Assembly: GCF_003318165.1 (NCBI RefSeq)
Contig: NZ_QOCB01000040.1
Location: 1-64,000 of the forward strand
Reading direction: 5' to 3'
From: Psychromonas sp. B3M02
Lineage (GTDB): Bacteria; Pseudomonadota; Gammaproteobacteria; Enterobacterales; Psychromonadaceae
Length of the DNA: 64,000 bases
Below, in pieces: positions 25,865-35,607 of the stretch. Position 1 is the first letter of the stretch, and each line of letters starts with the position of its first letter. The translations under genes were made by a program, and so were the position numbers. A model generated the notes under the pieces. That model ran no database searches and was not told the DNA's origin. It was given only the letters and a program-made list of their open reading frames with translations.

Positions 25865-26070
25865 TTATACCAATCATACTAAGTAACTGATCTATTTTAC
25901 TTGTTAAAAGAACTGACGCCTTCGTTGTCATTTTCGCCAATAGAACAACTCTTAAAGCTCTCCGATAGACGATTAACGAAGTTAATCGTCGAAAGGCTTA
26001 AATGACGCCTTGAACTAAGCCATTTTTCCTGCGCAAAATTGAGATCACTTATTTAATGCAATTGGTATAA
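25865..26070. repeat. MITE-like palindromic repeat, copy 2
   Basis: TTATACCAATCATACTAAGTA at the left is the inverted match of TTATTTAATGCAATTGGTATAA at the right. Adjacent segments ACTGATCT and TGAGATCAC also pair. An inner stem GACGATTAAC/GTTAATCGTC sits near 25970. The outer TTATACCAAT is shared with the element at 23301-23465, so both belong to one repeat family, although the cores differ. It lies between the LysR and aconitase genes and carries no gene. Confidence 0.75.
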
Positions 26071-26082
26071 ATTTGTAATAGA

Positions 26083-28809
26083 TCAAAGCAGTGATCTCAT
26101 GACATATTGAAGTATCCCACCATGACGGAAGTATTCGAACTCATTAGGAGTATCAATACGAATATCAGCGTCAAAGGAAATAACCTCTCCATTTTCTTTG
26201 GTTACATTCACAGTGACTTGTTTTTGTCCTGCTTCAATCGCCTCAATTGAAAAAGATTCAGTACCGTCTAAGTTATATTTTTCAGCACCTTCCCCTTTTT
26301 TGAATTGTAACGGCAATATACCCATACCGATTAGATTTGAGCGATGGATACGTTCATAGGTTTCTGCAATGGTTGCTTTTACGCCAAGTAATAGAGGTCC
26401 TTTTGCAGCCCAATCGCGAGAACTACCAGTACCGTATTCTTTACCTGCAATGACGACCGTTGGTATTTTATTAGCTGTGTATTGTTGTGCCGCTGCAAAT
26501 ACGGTCATTTGCTTGCCTTCAGGTTGATAAGTGGTAAATCCGCCTTCTGTACCCGGTGCAAGTTGGTTTTTTAATCTGACGTTAGCGAATGTGCCGCGCA
26601 TCATTACTTCATGATTACCGCGTCTTGAGCCATAAGAGTTAAAGTCTTTTGCTTGTACTTGGTTTTCAACAAGGTATTTAGCTGCTGGTGTATCTTTACC
26701 GACAGAACCGGCAGGGGAGATGTGATCCGTTGTGACACTGTCGCCGAGTTTTAATAAACAACGTGCATTTTCAATGGCTTTTACTGGCTCTGGTTGTACT
26801 TTCATGTTGTCAAAAAAGCTTGGTTTTTTAACATAGGTACTTGTTGGCCAGTTATAAATATCGCTATCAACGGTTTCAAGGTTTTTCCAGCTATCGCCAC
26901 CGTCATACACTGAACCATATTTATCTGAAAACATTTTTTTATTAACCACACGAGTGACAATGTCTTGTATTTCTTGCTGCTCTGGCCAAATGTCTTTTAA
27001 GTAAACAGGGTCACCATCATGGCTAATCCCTAAGGGTTCATTAGCTATATCCATTTTCATGTTACCTGCTAAAGCGTAAGCAACAACAAGTGGTGGTGAC
27101 GCTAGGTAATTGGCTTTCACATCTGGGTGGATACGTCCCTCAAAGTTTCGGTTTCCGGATAATACTGACGTAACGGTTAAATCATTTTCTTGTATGGCAT
27201 TACTTATTGGATCCGCTAGTGGACCTGAATTACCAATACAGGTTGTACAACCATACCCAACTAAATTGAAACCCAATTTATTCAGCTCTTTTGATAAACC
27301 TGCACTATTTAAATATTCAGTAACGACTTGTGATCCAGGCGCAAAGCTAGTTTTTACCCAAGGCTTAACGGTTAATCCTAATGTATTGGCTTTTTGAGCG
27401 AGTAATGCGGCAGCAACCAATACCGATGGGTTTGATGTGTTTGTACAACTGGTGATGGCTGCGATTACCACAGCACCTTCGTGTAGCTCTACATCTTGTC
27501 CTTTTAGGTGATAAGACGCGGATGTTTTGGGGGCCATATCTGTTGAGCCACTATTTTCAGTACCACCTTCATCATCAAAGCGTTTTTTCTGTTTTTCTGC
27601 TGGAATGATTGTTAGCTCATTTTGTTGCTTTATCCAGTTTTTAAAAGCGGGGGCTGCTTGGTCTAAATCAATTCTATCTTGTGGGCGTTTAGGGCCTGCA
27701 ATCGCAGGTACCACTTGCTCTAAATCGAGGCTGACTTGGGCGTGGTACTCAGCCTTTTGTTGTGACTCACTTCCCCACATACCTTGTGCTTTTGCATAGG
27801 CTTCTATGATATCGATTTGTTCTTGGCTTCTGCCCGTTAACTCGAGGTATTTTGATGTTTGTTGGTCAATTGGGAATAAACCACAGGTTGCGCCATATTC
27901 TGGTGACATATTGGCAATCGTTGCGCGGTCAGCGACGGTTAAGTGTTGTATGCCTGAGCCAAAGAATTCGACAAATTTGCCAACCACGCCATGTGCTCTT
28001 AATTTTTCAGTAACAGCTAACACTAAGTCTGTTGCTGTTGCACCTGCAGGCAACTTACCGGTTAATTCCATGCCGACTACTTCTGGAATTAACATGGTGA
28101 CAGGTTGACCCAGCATCGCGGCTTCAGCTTCTATACCGCCAACACCCCAGCCTAATACACCTAGTCCATTGATCATGGTGGTATGGGAATCGGTCCCAAC
28201 TAGCGTATCGGGATATAATAGGGGAGTATCATGTTGGTCATCTACAAAGGTAACTCTTGCTAAGTACTCTAAATTAACTTGATGCACGATGCCTTTACCC
28301 GGCGGTACAACTTTAAAGTTATCAAATGCACTTTGTCCCCATTTTAAAAACTGATAACGCTCTTTATTTCGAGCGACTTCAATTTCAGTATTTTTTTCAA
28401 AGGAGTCTGCTTTACCAAATTCATCGACCATAATGGAGTGGTCTATGACTAGGTCGACAGGTTTTAACGGATTGATTTTATTGGCATCGCCACCTAGTTC
28501 AAGCATCGCATTACGCATTGCCGCTAAATCAACAACAGCCGGAACACCAGTAAAGTCTTGTAAGATTACACGTGATGGGACAAATGCAATTTCTGTATCA
28601 AGTGCCGCTTTAGTATCCCACTGGGATAAGGCTCTAATATCATCTTCTTGCACATACAGTTGTTCACTGTGACGGAGTAAGTTTTCTAATAAAATTTTTG
28701 CAGTTAAAGGGAGTCGATTAATGTCAATATCTAAGCTTGATAAGTCGAAATAGTTATAATCTTTACCATTAACCGTCAAGTTTGATAGGTATTTGTTTGA
28801 TGATGTCAC
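26083..28809 (-). CDS. acnA: Aconitate hydratase A
   Basis: AcnA isomerises citrate to isocitrate in the TCA cycle and binds mRNA as apo-protein under iron or oxidative stress. The 908-residue length and sequence match AcnA/IRP1-type enzymes, not AcnB. Cluster cysteines lie in AITSCTNTSNPS and GYGCTTCIGNSGPL, and the swivel domain has GSSRDWAAKGPLLLGVKA and IHRSNLIGMGILPLQF. AcnD paralogues are shorter (about 865 residues) and occur with prpF, absent here. The ribosome-binding site is AAGGAGAG. It is monocistronic. A MITE lies just beyond the stop and no ordinary terminator is seen. Confidence 0.95.
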   Translation of the reverse strand: MTSSNKYLSNLTVNGKDYNYFDLSSLDIDINRLPLTAKILLENLLRHSEQLYVQEDDIRALSQWDTKAALDTEIAFVPSRVILQDFTGVPAVVDLAAMRNAMLELGGDANKINPLKPVDLVIDHSIMVDEFGKADSFEKNTEIEVARNKERYQFLKWGQSAFDNFKVVPPGKGIVHQVNLEYLARVTFVDDQHDTPLLYPDTLVGTDSHTTMINGLGVLGWGVGGIEAEAAMLGQPVTMLIPEVVGMELTGKLPAGATATDLVLAVTEKLRAHGVVGKFVEFFGSGIQHLTVADRATIANMSPEYGATCGLFPIDQQTSKYLELTGRSQEQIDIIEAYAKAQGMWGSESQQKAEYHAQVSLDLEQVVPAIAGPKRPQDRIDLDQAAPAFKNWIKQQNELTIIPAEKQKKRFDDEGGTENSGSTDMAPKTSASYHLKGQDVELHEGAVVIAAITSCTNTSNPSVLVAAALLAQKANTLGLTVKPWVKTSFAPGSQVVTEYLNSAGLSKELNKLGFNLVGYGCTTCIGNSGPLADPISNAIQENDLTVTSVLSGNRNFEGRIHPDVKANYLASPPLVVAYALAGNMKMDIANEPLGISHDGDPVYLKDIWPEQQEIQDIVTRVVNKKMFSDKYGSVYDGGDSWKNLETVDSDIYNWPTSTYVKKPSFFDNMKVQPEPVKAIENARCLLKLGDSVTTDHISPAGSVGKDTPAAKYLVENQVQAKDFNSYGSRRGNHEVMMRGTFANVRLKNQLAPGTEGGFTTYQPEGKQMTVFAAAQQYTANKIPTVVIAGKEYGTGSSRDWAAKGPLLLGVKATIAETYERIHRSNLIGMGILPLQFKKGEGAEKYNLDGTESFSIEAIEAGQKQVTVNVTKENGEVISFDADIRIDTPNEFEYFRHGGILQYVMRSLL

Positions 28810-29594
28810 TTTACTCTCCTTAAAATGCTTTAATTGTAAAATTCAATCTAGTTGTGATTAGATGATGTTTGATTACTTATTGAGAACTCTTATCTACCTA
28901 TAATTTAACTATGTAATAAAAAGACTAGCACCAATTGCCATTAATCATCGGTCTAACAGAACACTTACGAGTAAGCCTGCTTGTTTACTTTGAGACCTGT
29001 GACTAATCCATCACTTTTTTACGTTCACTACAGAGATATAAGCAATCACTGTGCCAGGATAATAAAAGCGCTTTATAGCATTATTGGAAAAGTGGGGAAT
29101 GTTTTAATTATCAATAAAATAGGGAGTGTTCATTTACTGACATAAATCAGGAAATGATTTAAAATTTAATACAACGGGTATTGTTCGTGTAAGCTTTACT
29201 TGAATGGTTATAAATTTTACACACTTAATTATTTTTTAATTTGCTGAAAGACTCTGGACTTAGCGAGTATATCTAATTTTCTTTTAATTGGTTCACTCAG
29301 TTGCCAGTCCAAGTCCTCACATAGAATTTCAACTATGACACTGCTAATTTCCATGACTATCTGGATATTAAACATCTTTGACTGGCTTCTTCAGAGTACA
29401 ATTAGCATAAGTAAAGCATCAAAAAATGTCACGCTAGAAAAGATTATGGAGGTTGTAGCTTAAACATAAAAATAGAAGTCTATAATAATCAATTATTTAA
29501 TGCTCTTTGACATAATAAGGCATTGATTTTTGACCCATTAATCACTATCGTAGATTGAAAATACCAACCACTTAGCTAACGGAGCTTCGCTTAA
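28810..29594. other. Long intergenic region between acnA and mrp operon
   Basis: About 785 bases separate the divergent acnA and mrpA genes and must hold both promoters. A 48-codon frame on the minus strand at 29229-29375 (starting MFNIQIVMEISS) looks protein-like, being rich in hydrophobic and charged alternation, but lacks a strong ribosome-binding site. No RNA gene, riboswitch or repeat is recognisable. The length suggests decayed sequence or complex regulation. Confidence 0.4.
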
Positions 29595-32390
29595 ATGTAT
29601 TATTTCTGGGTGCCATTTCTACCCATGTTCGGGATACTTGTTCCCTTACTAACCAATAAACTTAATCGTAGTGCTTGTACGTTGGCTACCGCGTTGTTGC
29701 CTGCTCTTGCCTTGTGCTTGATTTTTCTTGATTTACCCGCGGTGTTAGCTGGAGAATCTTTTAGTAAGAGTGTTGAGTGGATCCCTCAATTAGGGCTCTC
29801 GTTATCATTCCGGCTTGATGGTTTAGCTGCTTTATTTAGTATATTGATCCTAGGGATTGGTTTACTGGTTATTTTATATGCACGTTATTATTTATCTGAA
29901 AAAGATAATATGGGGCATTTTTATAGCTATTTGATTATGTTTATGACAGCAATGCTCGGTATTGTTATGTCAAACAACATGCTTCAACTCTGGTTTTATT
30001 GGGAGTTGACCAGTATTAGTTCATTCTTGTTGATCGGCTTTTGGTCTCATAATAGTAATGCGCGTAAAGGGGCTAGAATGGCTCTGACTATTACTGGTGC
30101 TGGCGGTTTAGCGTTATTGGCTGGGATCATATTATTAGGTCAAGTGGTTGGCAGTTATGAATTAGATGTGGTCTTGAACAGTGGCGAATTAGTAAAACAA
30201 AGCCCTTATTATATTGCTATTTTAAGCCTATTTTTAATTGGTGCATTTACTAAGTCAGCTCAATTTCCATTCCACTTTTGGTTACCTCATGCGATGGCTG
30301 CACCGACGCCAGTTAGTGCTTACTTACATTCTGCAACTATGGTTAAAGCGGGTATATTTTTATTAGCGCGTTTCTATCCAGTGTTAGCGGGTACAGAAAC
30401 GTGGTTTGTAGTGGTTTCTTTAACGGGTCTATGTACTTTGTTATTGGGGGCTTATACCGCATTATTTAAACATGATTTAAAAGGCTTATTAGCCTACTCG
30501 ACTATTAGCCATCTTGGTTTAATTGTATTGCTATTAGGTTTAAATACCGAATTAGCCGCCATTGCAGCAATATTTCATATTATGAATCATGCCGTTTTTA
30601 AAGCGTCGTTATTTATGGCTGCAGGTATTATTGACCACGAGTCCGGTTCGCGTGATATGCGTAAAATTAATGGGTTATGGAAGTACATGCCGATTACCGC
30701 AACGTTAGCCATGGTGGCATCTGCTTCGATGGCCGGTGTGCCGCTATTGAATGGATTTTTATCTAAAGAGATGTTCTTTGCGGAAACGCTAGAACAAAGC
30801 ATCTTAGGCGCTATGTCTTGGTTAATTCCTGTATTAGCGACGATTGCTGGCGCTTTCTCTGTCGCTTATTCGTTACGTTTCATTCACGATGTATTCTTTA
30901 ATGGTGAGCCAAAAGGGTTACCTAAGACTCCCCATGAACCACCTCGTTATATGCGTGTTCCTGTGGAAATTTTAGTGGCTATTTGTTTGTTAGTAGGTAT
31001 CTTCCCTAATTACACTATTGGTCCAATGCTTCAAAGCACGTCGTTAGCAGTACTTAACTATGAGTTACCTGAATATAGCCTCTCCATTTGGCATGGCTTT
31101 AATCTTGCTCTGTTAATGAGTGGATTAGCGATTGTTGGTGGTGCCGCTATTTATCTTAACCGTAAACATTTATTTAAGTTTTCAGGAATGTTCCCAGATA
31201 TTGACGCAAAATTGGTTTTTGAACGTTTTATTCAGACCTGTGTTATGTATGCACAAAAGATAAACATGAAACTGGAGACAGGCTCCTTACAACGTTATGC
31301 ATTTGGCCTGTGTTTGTTTGCATTACTACTGATTGCACCACCTTTATTCGACTTAGATACAACCAGAGGAAGTTTAGCTGGTACCCCTATCAATAGTGCT
31401 GTGGTGGTTGCTGCGATTTTGATCGTTGCTGGGTCGCTAGCCACTATTATTTGGAGTCATTACCGTCTTATTGCATTATTAATGTTGTCGTTAGTGGGGC
31501 TAGTAGTATCGATAACTTTTGCTTATTTCTCAGCACCTGACTTAGCGCTTACTCAGCTGTCGGTTGAGATTGTTACGGTGATCTTGTTGTTACTTTCACT
31601 TTATTTCTTCCCACAACAAACACCAACCAGTAAAAGTCGACCTAGTCATTTTGTGCGTGACTTTACCGTAGCATCATTTATTGGCTGTATTATTGGTAGT
31701 ATTTGTTTTGCTTTAATGACTCATCCTCTAGATAGCATTTCTGCGTACTTCTTAGATAATGCAAAAATCGGCGGTGGCGGTACTAATGTAGTGAACGTTA
31801 TCCTGGTTGATTTCCGTGGTTTTGATACTTTTGGTGAAATAACGGTGCTAGGGATCGCTGCATTAGGTATTCACAAATTGATTGCGCGTATGCGTTTATC
31901 TATGCGTACCAAAGACTATGCTGGTCGTCTCTGGGCGAAAGAGAAGTACCCTGTGTTATTACTGGTTGTTTCACAAAGTTTACTACCGCTATTTTTACTT
32001 ATCTCTGCTTATATCTTTATGCGTGGACACAACTTACCCGGTGGTGGTTTCATTGCCGGTTTGATTACATCTATTGCATTAATACAACAATACCTTGCAC
32101 ACGGTGTTGATTGGATGGCAAAAAGAGTGAGCATCAGTTACCACTATATGATTGCGACTGGATTAAGTATCGCCGGCTTAACTGGTTTAGGTAGCTGGTT
32201 CTTTGAACGCCCATTTTTAACGTCTTGGTTTGATTACGTTTCTTTACCTTGGATAGGTAAGTTTGAGCTCGCGAGTGCATTGGTCTTTGATATTGGGGTT
32301 TACTTTACCGTGATCGGTGCAACATTGCTGATATTAGCGAGCTTAGGGAAGTTAACCACGACAGAACGACTCACAGTAGGAGAAAGATAA
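29595..32390 (+). CDS. mrpA: Na+/H+ antiporter Mrp subunit A (A-B fusion)
   Basis: MrpA is the largest membrane subunit of the Mrp (Mnh/Pha) cation/proton antiporter, homologous to NuoL of complex I. The 931 residues contain about 20 membrane helices. The proton-translocation module shows FHFWLPHAMAAPTPVSAYLH and SATMVKAG near residue 230. The last about 200 residues, including GHNLPGGGFIAGLI, form an MrpB-like domain, so subunit B is fused to A and no separate mrpB exists, as in other proteobacteria. The stop overlaps the mrpC start as TAATG. The operon likely serves sodium and alkaline pH homeostasis in a marine cell. Confidence 0.95.
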   Translation: MYYFWVPFLPMFGILVPLLTNKLNRSACTLATALLPALALCLIFLDLPAVLAGESFSKSVEWIPQLGLSLSFRLDGLAALFSILILGIGLLVILYARYYLSEKDNMGHFYSYLIMFMTAMLGIVMSNNMLQLWFYWELTSISSFLLIGFWSHNSNARKGARMALTITGAGGLALLAGIILLGQVVGSYELDVVLNSGELVKQSPYYIAILSLFLIGAFTKSAQFPFHFWLPHAMAAPTPVSAYLHSATMVKAGIFLLARFYPVLAGTETWFVVVSLTGLCTLLLGAYTALFKHDLKGLLAYSTISHLGLIVLLLGLNTELAAIAAIFHIMNHAVFKASLFMAAGIIDHESGSRDMRKINGLWKYMPITATLAMVASASMAGVPLLNGFLSKEMFFAETLEQSILGAMSWLIPVLATIAGAFSVAYSLRFIHDVFFNGEPKGLPKTPHEPPRYMRVPVEILVAICLLVGIFPNYTIGPMLQSTSLAVLNYELPEYSLSIWHGFNLALLMSGLAIVGGAAIYLNRKHLFKFSGMFPDIDAKLVFERFIQTCVMYAQKINMKLETGSLQRYAFGLCLFALLLIAPPLFDLDTTRGSLAGTPINSAVVVAAILIVAGSLATIIWSHYRLIALLMLSLVGLVVSITFAYFSAPDLALTQLSVEIVTVILLLLSLYFFPQQTPTSKSRPSHFVRDFTVASFIGCIIGSICFALMTHPLDSISAYFLDNAKIGGGGTNVVNVILVDFRGFDTFGEITVLGIAALGIHKLIARMRLSMRTKDYAGRLWAKEKYPVLLLVVSQSLLPLFLLISAYIFMRGHNLPGGGFIAGLITSIALIQQYLAHGVDWMAKRVSISYHYMIATGLSIAGLTGLGSWFFERPFLTSWFDYVSLPWIGKFELASALVFDIGVYFTVIGATLLILASLGKLTTTERLTVGER

Positions 32391-32740
32391 TGGAATTAGT
32401 CTATGCAATTTGTGTCGGCTTCATGAGTGCATGTGGCATCTTTTTAATGTTGCGTGGCCATACCTTTACCTTGGTTATTGGGCTTACTTTATTATCTTAT
32501 GCGGTTAACTTATTCCTATTTGCGAGTGGTGGTTTAACCATAGGGGCACCTGCGGTATTGAACAGCAGTGAAAATTATGCAGATCCTCTACCACAGGCAT
32601 TAGTACTTACGGCCATTGTTATTGGTTTTGCTATGACTGCTTTTGCGGTTATTTTAGCGATGCGCGGCCGTGCAGATTTAGGCAGTGACCATGTCGATGG
32701 AACAGAGCCTTTTGATCCTTTATCTGAGGAAAAATCCTAA
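32390..32740 (+). CDS. mrpC: Na+/H+ antiporter Mrp subunit C
   Basis: This 116-residue subunit is homologous to NuoK and has three membrane helices. The segment DPLPQALVLTAIVIGFAMTAF carries the conserved family signature with PLPQALVLTAIVI. It is overlapped by one base with both mrpA and mrpD (TAATG junctions), showing tight translational coupling. Confidence 0.95.
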   Translation: MELVYAICVGFMSACGIFLMLRGHTFTLVIGLTLLSYAVNLFLFASGGLTIGAPAVLNSSENYADPLPQALVLTAIVIGFAMTAFAVILAMRGRADLGSDHVDGTEPFDPLSEEKS

Positions 32741-34251
32741 TGAGTTTGTTTGACCATTTAGTAATCTTTCCAGTACTAATTCCTTTTATTGTGGCGGTTG
32801 TTTTACTGTTTCCAAGCCTCAATAATTCTTTGAATAAACAGCGTGTAGTGAGTATCACTGCGAATATTTTAATGATCGTAGTTGCTTTTTCACTGTTATT
32901 TAAAGTTCAGGAACAAGGTATCCAAGTATATGCGCTTGGTGATTGGTCCGCTCCTTTTGGTATTGTATTAGTGGCCGATCTATTTTCAGTATTACTGGTT
33001 TGTTTAAGTGCCATTTTAGGCTTAGCGGTGACGCTATATGCAAGTGCTGGGGAAGATAAAATAGGTGCCTTTTTCCATTCGCTTATCATGTTCCAATTGA
33101 TGGGGATTAACGGTGCATTTTTAACGGGCGATGCCTTTAATTTATTTGTATTTTTTGAAGTGTTATTAATCGCTTCTTACTCATTGATGATACATGGCGG
33201 CGGCAAGCAAAAGACACAGGCTAATATTCATTATGTGTTTCTTAACTTGATTGGCTCATCGCTATTTCTATTTGCACTGGGGACCTTATACGGCACCTTA
33301 GGAACACTTAATTTTGCTGATATGGCTGATAAAGTTCCGTTGTTATCGGATAACGAGTTACTGATTGCTAAGTCAGGGGCTTTATTGCTATTAGCTGTGT
33401 TTGGTTTGAAAGCGGCGATGCTTCCTGTGCACTTTTGGCTACCTAAAGCCTACTCATCTACAAGTACGTCTGTGGCGGCTTTATTCGCTATTATGACTAA
33501 AGTGGGTGTGTATAGCATTTGGCGAGTACATGGGGCTATATTTGGCGACCAAGCAGGCGAGTTGGCTAACATAGCCTTGCCGTGGTTGTGGCCGATCGCC
33601 TTGTTAACTATTGCTGCAGGCACGATTGCGGTACTCGCGAGCAAAAGTTTAAAAGTACTTTGTAGTAATCTAGTGATTGTCTCTGTGGGTACGTTACTAG
33701 TGACTATTAGTTTGAATACCGTGCAGGCTGCTTCAGCGGGGATTTATTACTTAATACACAGTACCATCGCTTGTGCGGCAATGTTCTTGCTCGCTGGTTT
33801 AATTCAGCAACAACGTGGCCAAGCAGAAGACCGTTTTGTTGCCGCGAGAGCAATGCCACAAGCTGGTGTGTTAGGCTTCATCTTTGCTCTGTTAGCTATT
33901 GCTTTAATTGGTATGCCGCCATTATCTGGTTTTGTGGGTAAAGCATTAATCTTACAATCAGTCACTGACGCAAGCCAAGCCATGTGGGTGTACCCATTCA
34001 TACTGCTGGGAGGCTTAGTGGCTATTATCGCCCTGTCACGTGCGGGTACGTCACTGTTTTGGCGAAGCAATGGTGAAAACACCAGTGCAATAAAAGGTCA
34101 TCCAATGCAATATATTGCTATTGGTTTATTAGTCGCGATTCTGCCTTTGATGGTTATTTTTGGTGGGACAGTCACTGACTATACACAATTAGCTGCAGAA
34201 CAACTTAAAACAGGTTTAAGTTTACAACAACTTAACGAGGTCGCTAAATAA
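32740..34251 (+). CDS. mrpD: Na+/H+ antiporter Mrp subunit D
   Basis: This 503-residue subunit is homologous to NuoM/NuoN, with about 14 membrane helices and the Proton_antipo_M domain: FEVLLIASYSLMIHGG with the conserved glutamate near residue 137, KAAMLPVHFWLPKAYSS and a later lysine-bearing helix. It couples proton flow to cation export together with MrpA. One-base overlaps join it to mrpC and mrpE. Confidence 0.95.
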   Translation: MSLFDHLVIFPVLIPFIVAVVLLFPSLNNSLNKQRVVSITANILMIVVAFSLLFKVQEQGIQVYALGDWSAPFGIVLVADLFSVLLVCLSAILGLAVTLYASAGEDKIGAFFHSLIMFQLMGINGAFLTGDAFNLFVFFEVLLIASYSLMIHGGGKQKTQANIHYVFLNLIGSSLFLFALGTLYGTLGTLNFADMADKVPLLSDNELLIAKSGALLLLAVFGLKAAMLPVHFWLPKAYSSTSTSVAALFAIMTKVGVYSIWRVHGAIFGDQAGELANIALPWLWPIALLTIAAGTIAVLASKSLKVLCSNLVIVSVGTLLVTISLNTVQAASAGIYYLIHSTIACAAMFLLAGLIQQQRGQAEDRFVAARAMPQAGVLGFIFALLAIALIGMPPLSGFVGKALILQSVTDASQAMWVYPFILLGGLVAIIALSRAGTSLFWRSNGENTSAIKGHPMQYIAIGLLVAILPLMVIFGGTVTDYTQLAAEQLKTGLSLQQLNEVAK

Positions 34252-34751
34252 TGGATAAAGTACGTAAATTCGTTTGGTTTCCTACACCTTACCACAGCGT
34301 CCTATTATGGCTCGTTTGGCAAATATTGCATGACTTCAGTCGCGGGCATATGGTGTTGGGAGCGATATTTGCCATCGTGATCCCTTGGATTGTTGCACCG
34401 CTGAGTGAAGAGTCTGCCGTCGCCAAAAAACCTATTAAGGTATTGAGCTATACGTTTCGTTTACTGATTGATATTGCCGTCTCAAATTACGATGTTGCGA
34501 AGCGTGTATTACAAAGTAATCGCAATTTAAAGCCTGCTTTTATTGCTGTACCTTTAGATATTAAAGAGCCTGTGCCACTGACTATTTTTACCAGTAGTGT
34601 GTCATTAACACCCGGTACGGTAAGTGTTGAGTTATCTGAAGATAGAAAATGGTTATATGTGCATGTGTTGCATCTTGAAGATGAGCAGGCGCTAATTGAA
34701 CTTATCAAAGCTCGTTACGAAGCACCGTTAAAGGAGATTTTTGGATGTTAA
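34251..34751 (+). CDS. mrpE: Na+/H+ antiporter Mrp subunit E
   Basis: This 166-residue protein has N-terminal membrane helices and a cytoplasmic domain with the family segment LTIFTSSVSLTPGTVSVELSED and LYVHVLHLED. MrpE is needed for complex assembly. Its stop overlaps the mrpF start by 7 bases. Confidence 0.94.
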   Translation: MDKVRKFVWFPTPYHSVLLWLVWQILHDFSRGHMVLGAIFAIVIPWIVAPLSEESAVAKKPIKVLSYTFRLLIDIAVSNYDVAKRVLQSNRNLKPAFIAVPLDIKEPVPLTIFTSSVSLTPGTVSVELSEDRKWLYVHVLHLEDEQALIELIKARYEAPLKEIFGC

Positions 34752-35014
34752 CATACGCGATATTGATTGCTTGTGCGTTACTTTGTTGTGCTTTAGCATT
34801 AAATGCATGGCGCCTCATCATTGGTCCGTCAACGCCAGATAGAATTATTGCCGTTGATACTATGTATATTAATAGTATTGCGCTAATCATCTTATTAGGG
34901 CTTCATCAAGGCTCTGCTATTTATTACGAAAGTGCATTATTAATTGCGCTACTTGGTTTTGTAAGTACTTCTGCTTTTTGTAAGTACTTATTACGTGGCG
35001 ATATTATCGAGTAA
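34745..35014 (+). CDS. mrpF: Na+/H+ antiporter Mrp subunit F
   Basis: This 89-residue subunit has three membrane helices and the conserved GPSTPDRIIAVDTMYIN loop of MrpF/PhaF proteins. The start ATG lies within the mrpE coding end, giving coupled translation. Confidence 0.94.
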   Translation: MLTYAILIACALLCCALALNAWRLIIGPSTPDRIIAVDTMYINSIALIILLGLHQGSAIYYESALLIALLGFVSTSAFCKYLLRGDIIE

Positions 35015-35023
35015 GGGAAGTAA

Positions 35024-35389
35024 ATGACTGTATTTTTAGAAGTCGTGGTGAGTGCTTTATTAGTATTTGGTGCCGTTGTTATGCTAATCGGCTCGATTGG
35101 TTTAGCAAAACTGCCAGATTACTTTACGCGTTTACATGCACCGACAAAAGCTAGCACATTAGGCGTTGCTTGTATCTTAGTCGCATCGATGATCTTTTTC
35201 AGTATTCAACTGGGTCACGTCAACTTAAAAGAAGTATTAATCAGTATGTTTTTGTTGATTACTGCGCCTGTTGCCGCGCATATGCTTGGCAAAGCAGGCT
35301 TACACTACAAAGTAAAAATGACTGATAGTACTCAGAACCAGCATTTAGCTAAAAAAGCTTATTTACAACAACATCCCGAAGAAAAGTAG
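35024..35389 (+). CDS. mrpG: Na+/H+ antiporter Mrp subunit G
   Basis: This 121-residue last subunit has three membrane helices and the MrpG signature GSIGLAKLPDYFTRLHAPTKASTLGVACIL. The C-terminal tail is hydrophilic and lysine-rich. It begins 9 bases after mrpF with a GGGAAG ribosome-binding site and ends the operon. The following 218 bases hold no clear terminator, only a weak CTGC/GCAG stem with a T-rich loop near 35441. Confidence 0.94.
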   Translation: MTVFLEVVVSALLVFGAVVMLIGSIGLAKLPDYFTRLHAPTKASTLGVACILVASMIFFSIQLGHVNLKEVLISMFLLITAPVAAHMLGKAGLHYKVKMTDSTQNQHLAKKAYLQQHPEEK

Positions 35390-35607
35390 CTGATTTGTTT
35401 GTAAATAATCGTACCTAAACATTATCGTTTGTTTAGTAGCTGCTTTTTTACAGCAGACTAACGTTAGTTTGTATCTACCACTTAGATTTAAGTTGATGTT
35501 ATGGTCTGCGGTATTTTTATAAGCAGTGGTGCTTAATAACCTATTTGTATCACCTCATACCATCACTATAGATTCCCTGATACACTTTAAAAATCTTTTC
35601 GATAGAG

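Noticed and set aside
26083..28809. AcnD (2-methylcitrate dehydratase) instead of AcnA
   Set aside because: Length of 908 residues and absence of prpBCF neighbours favour AcnA.
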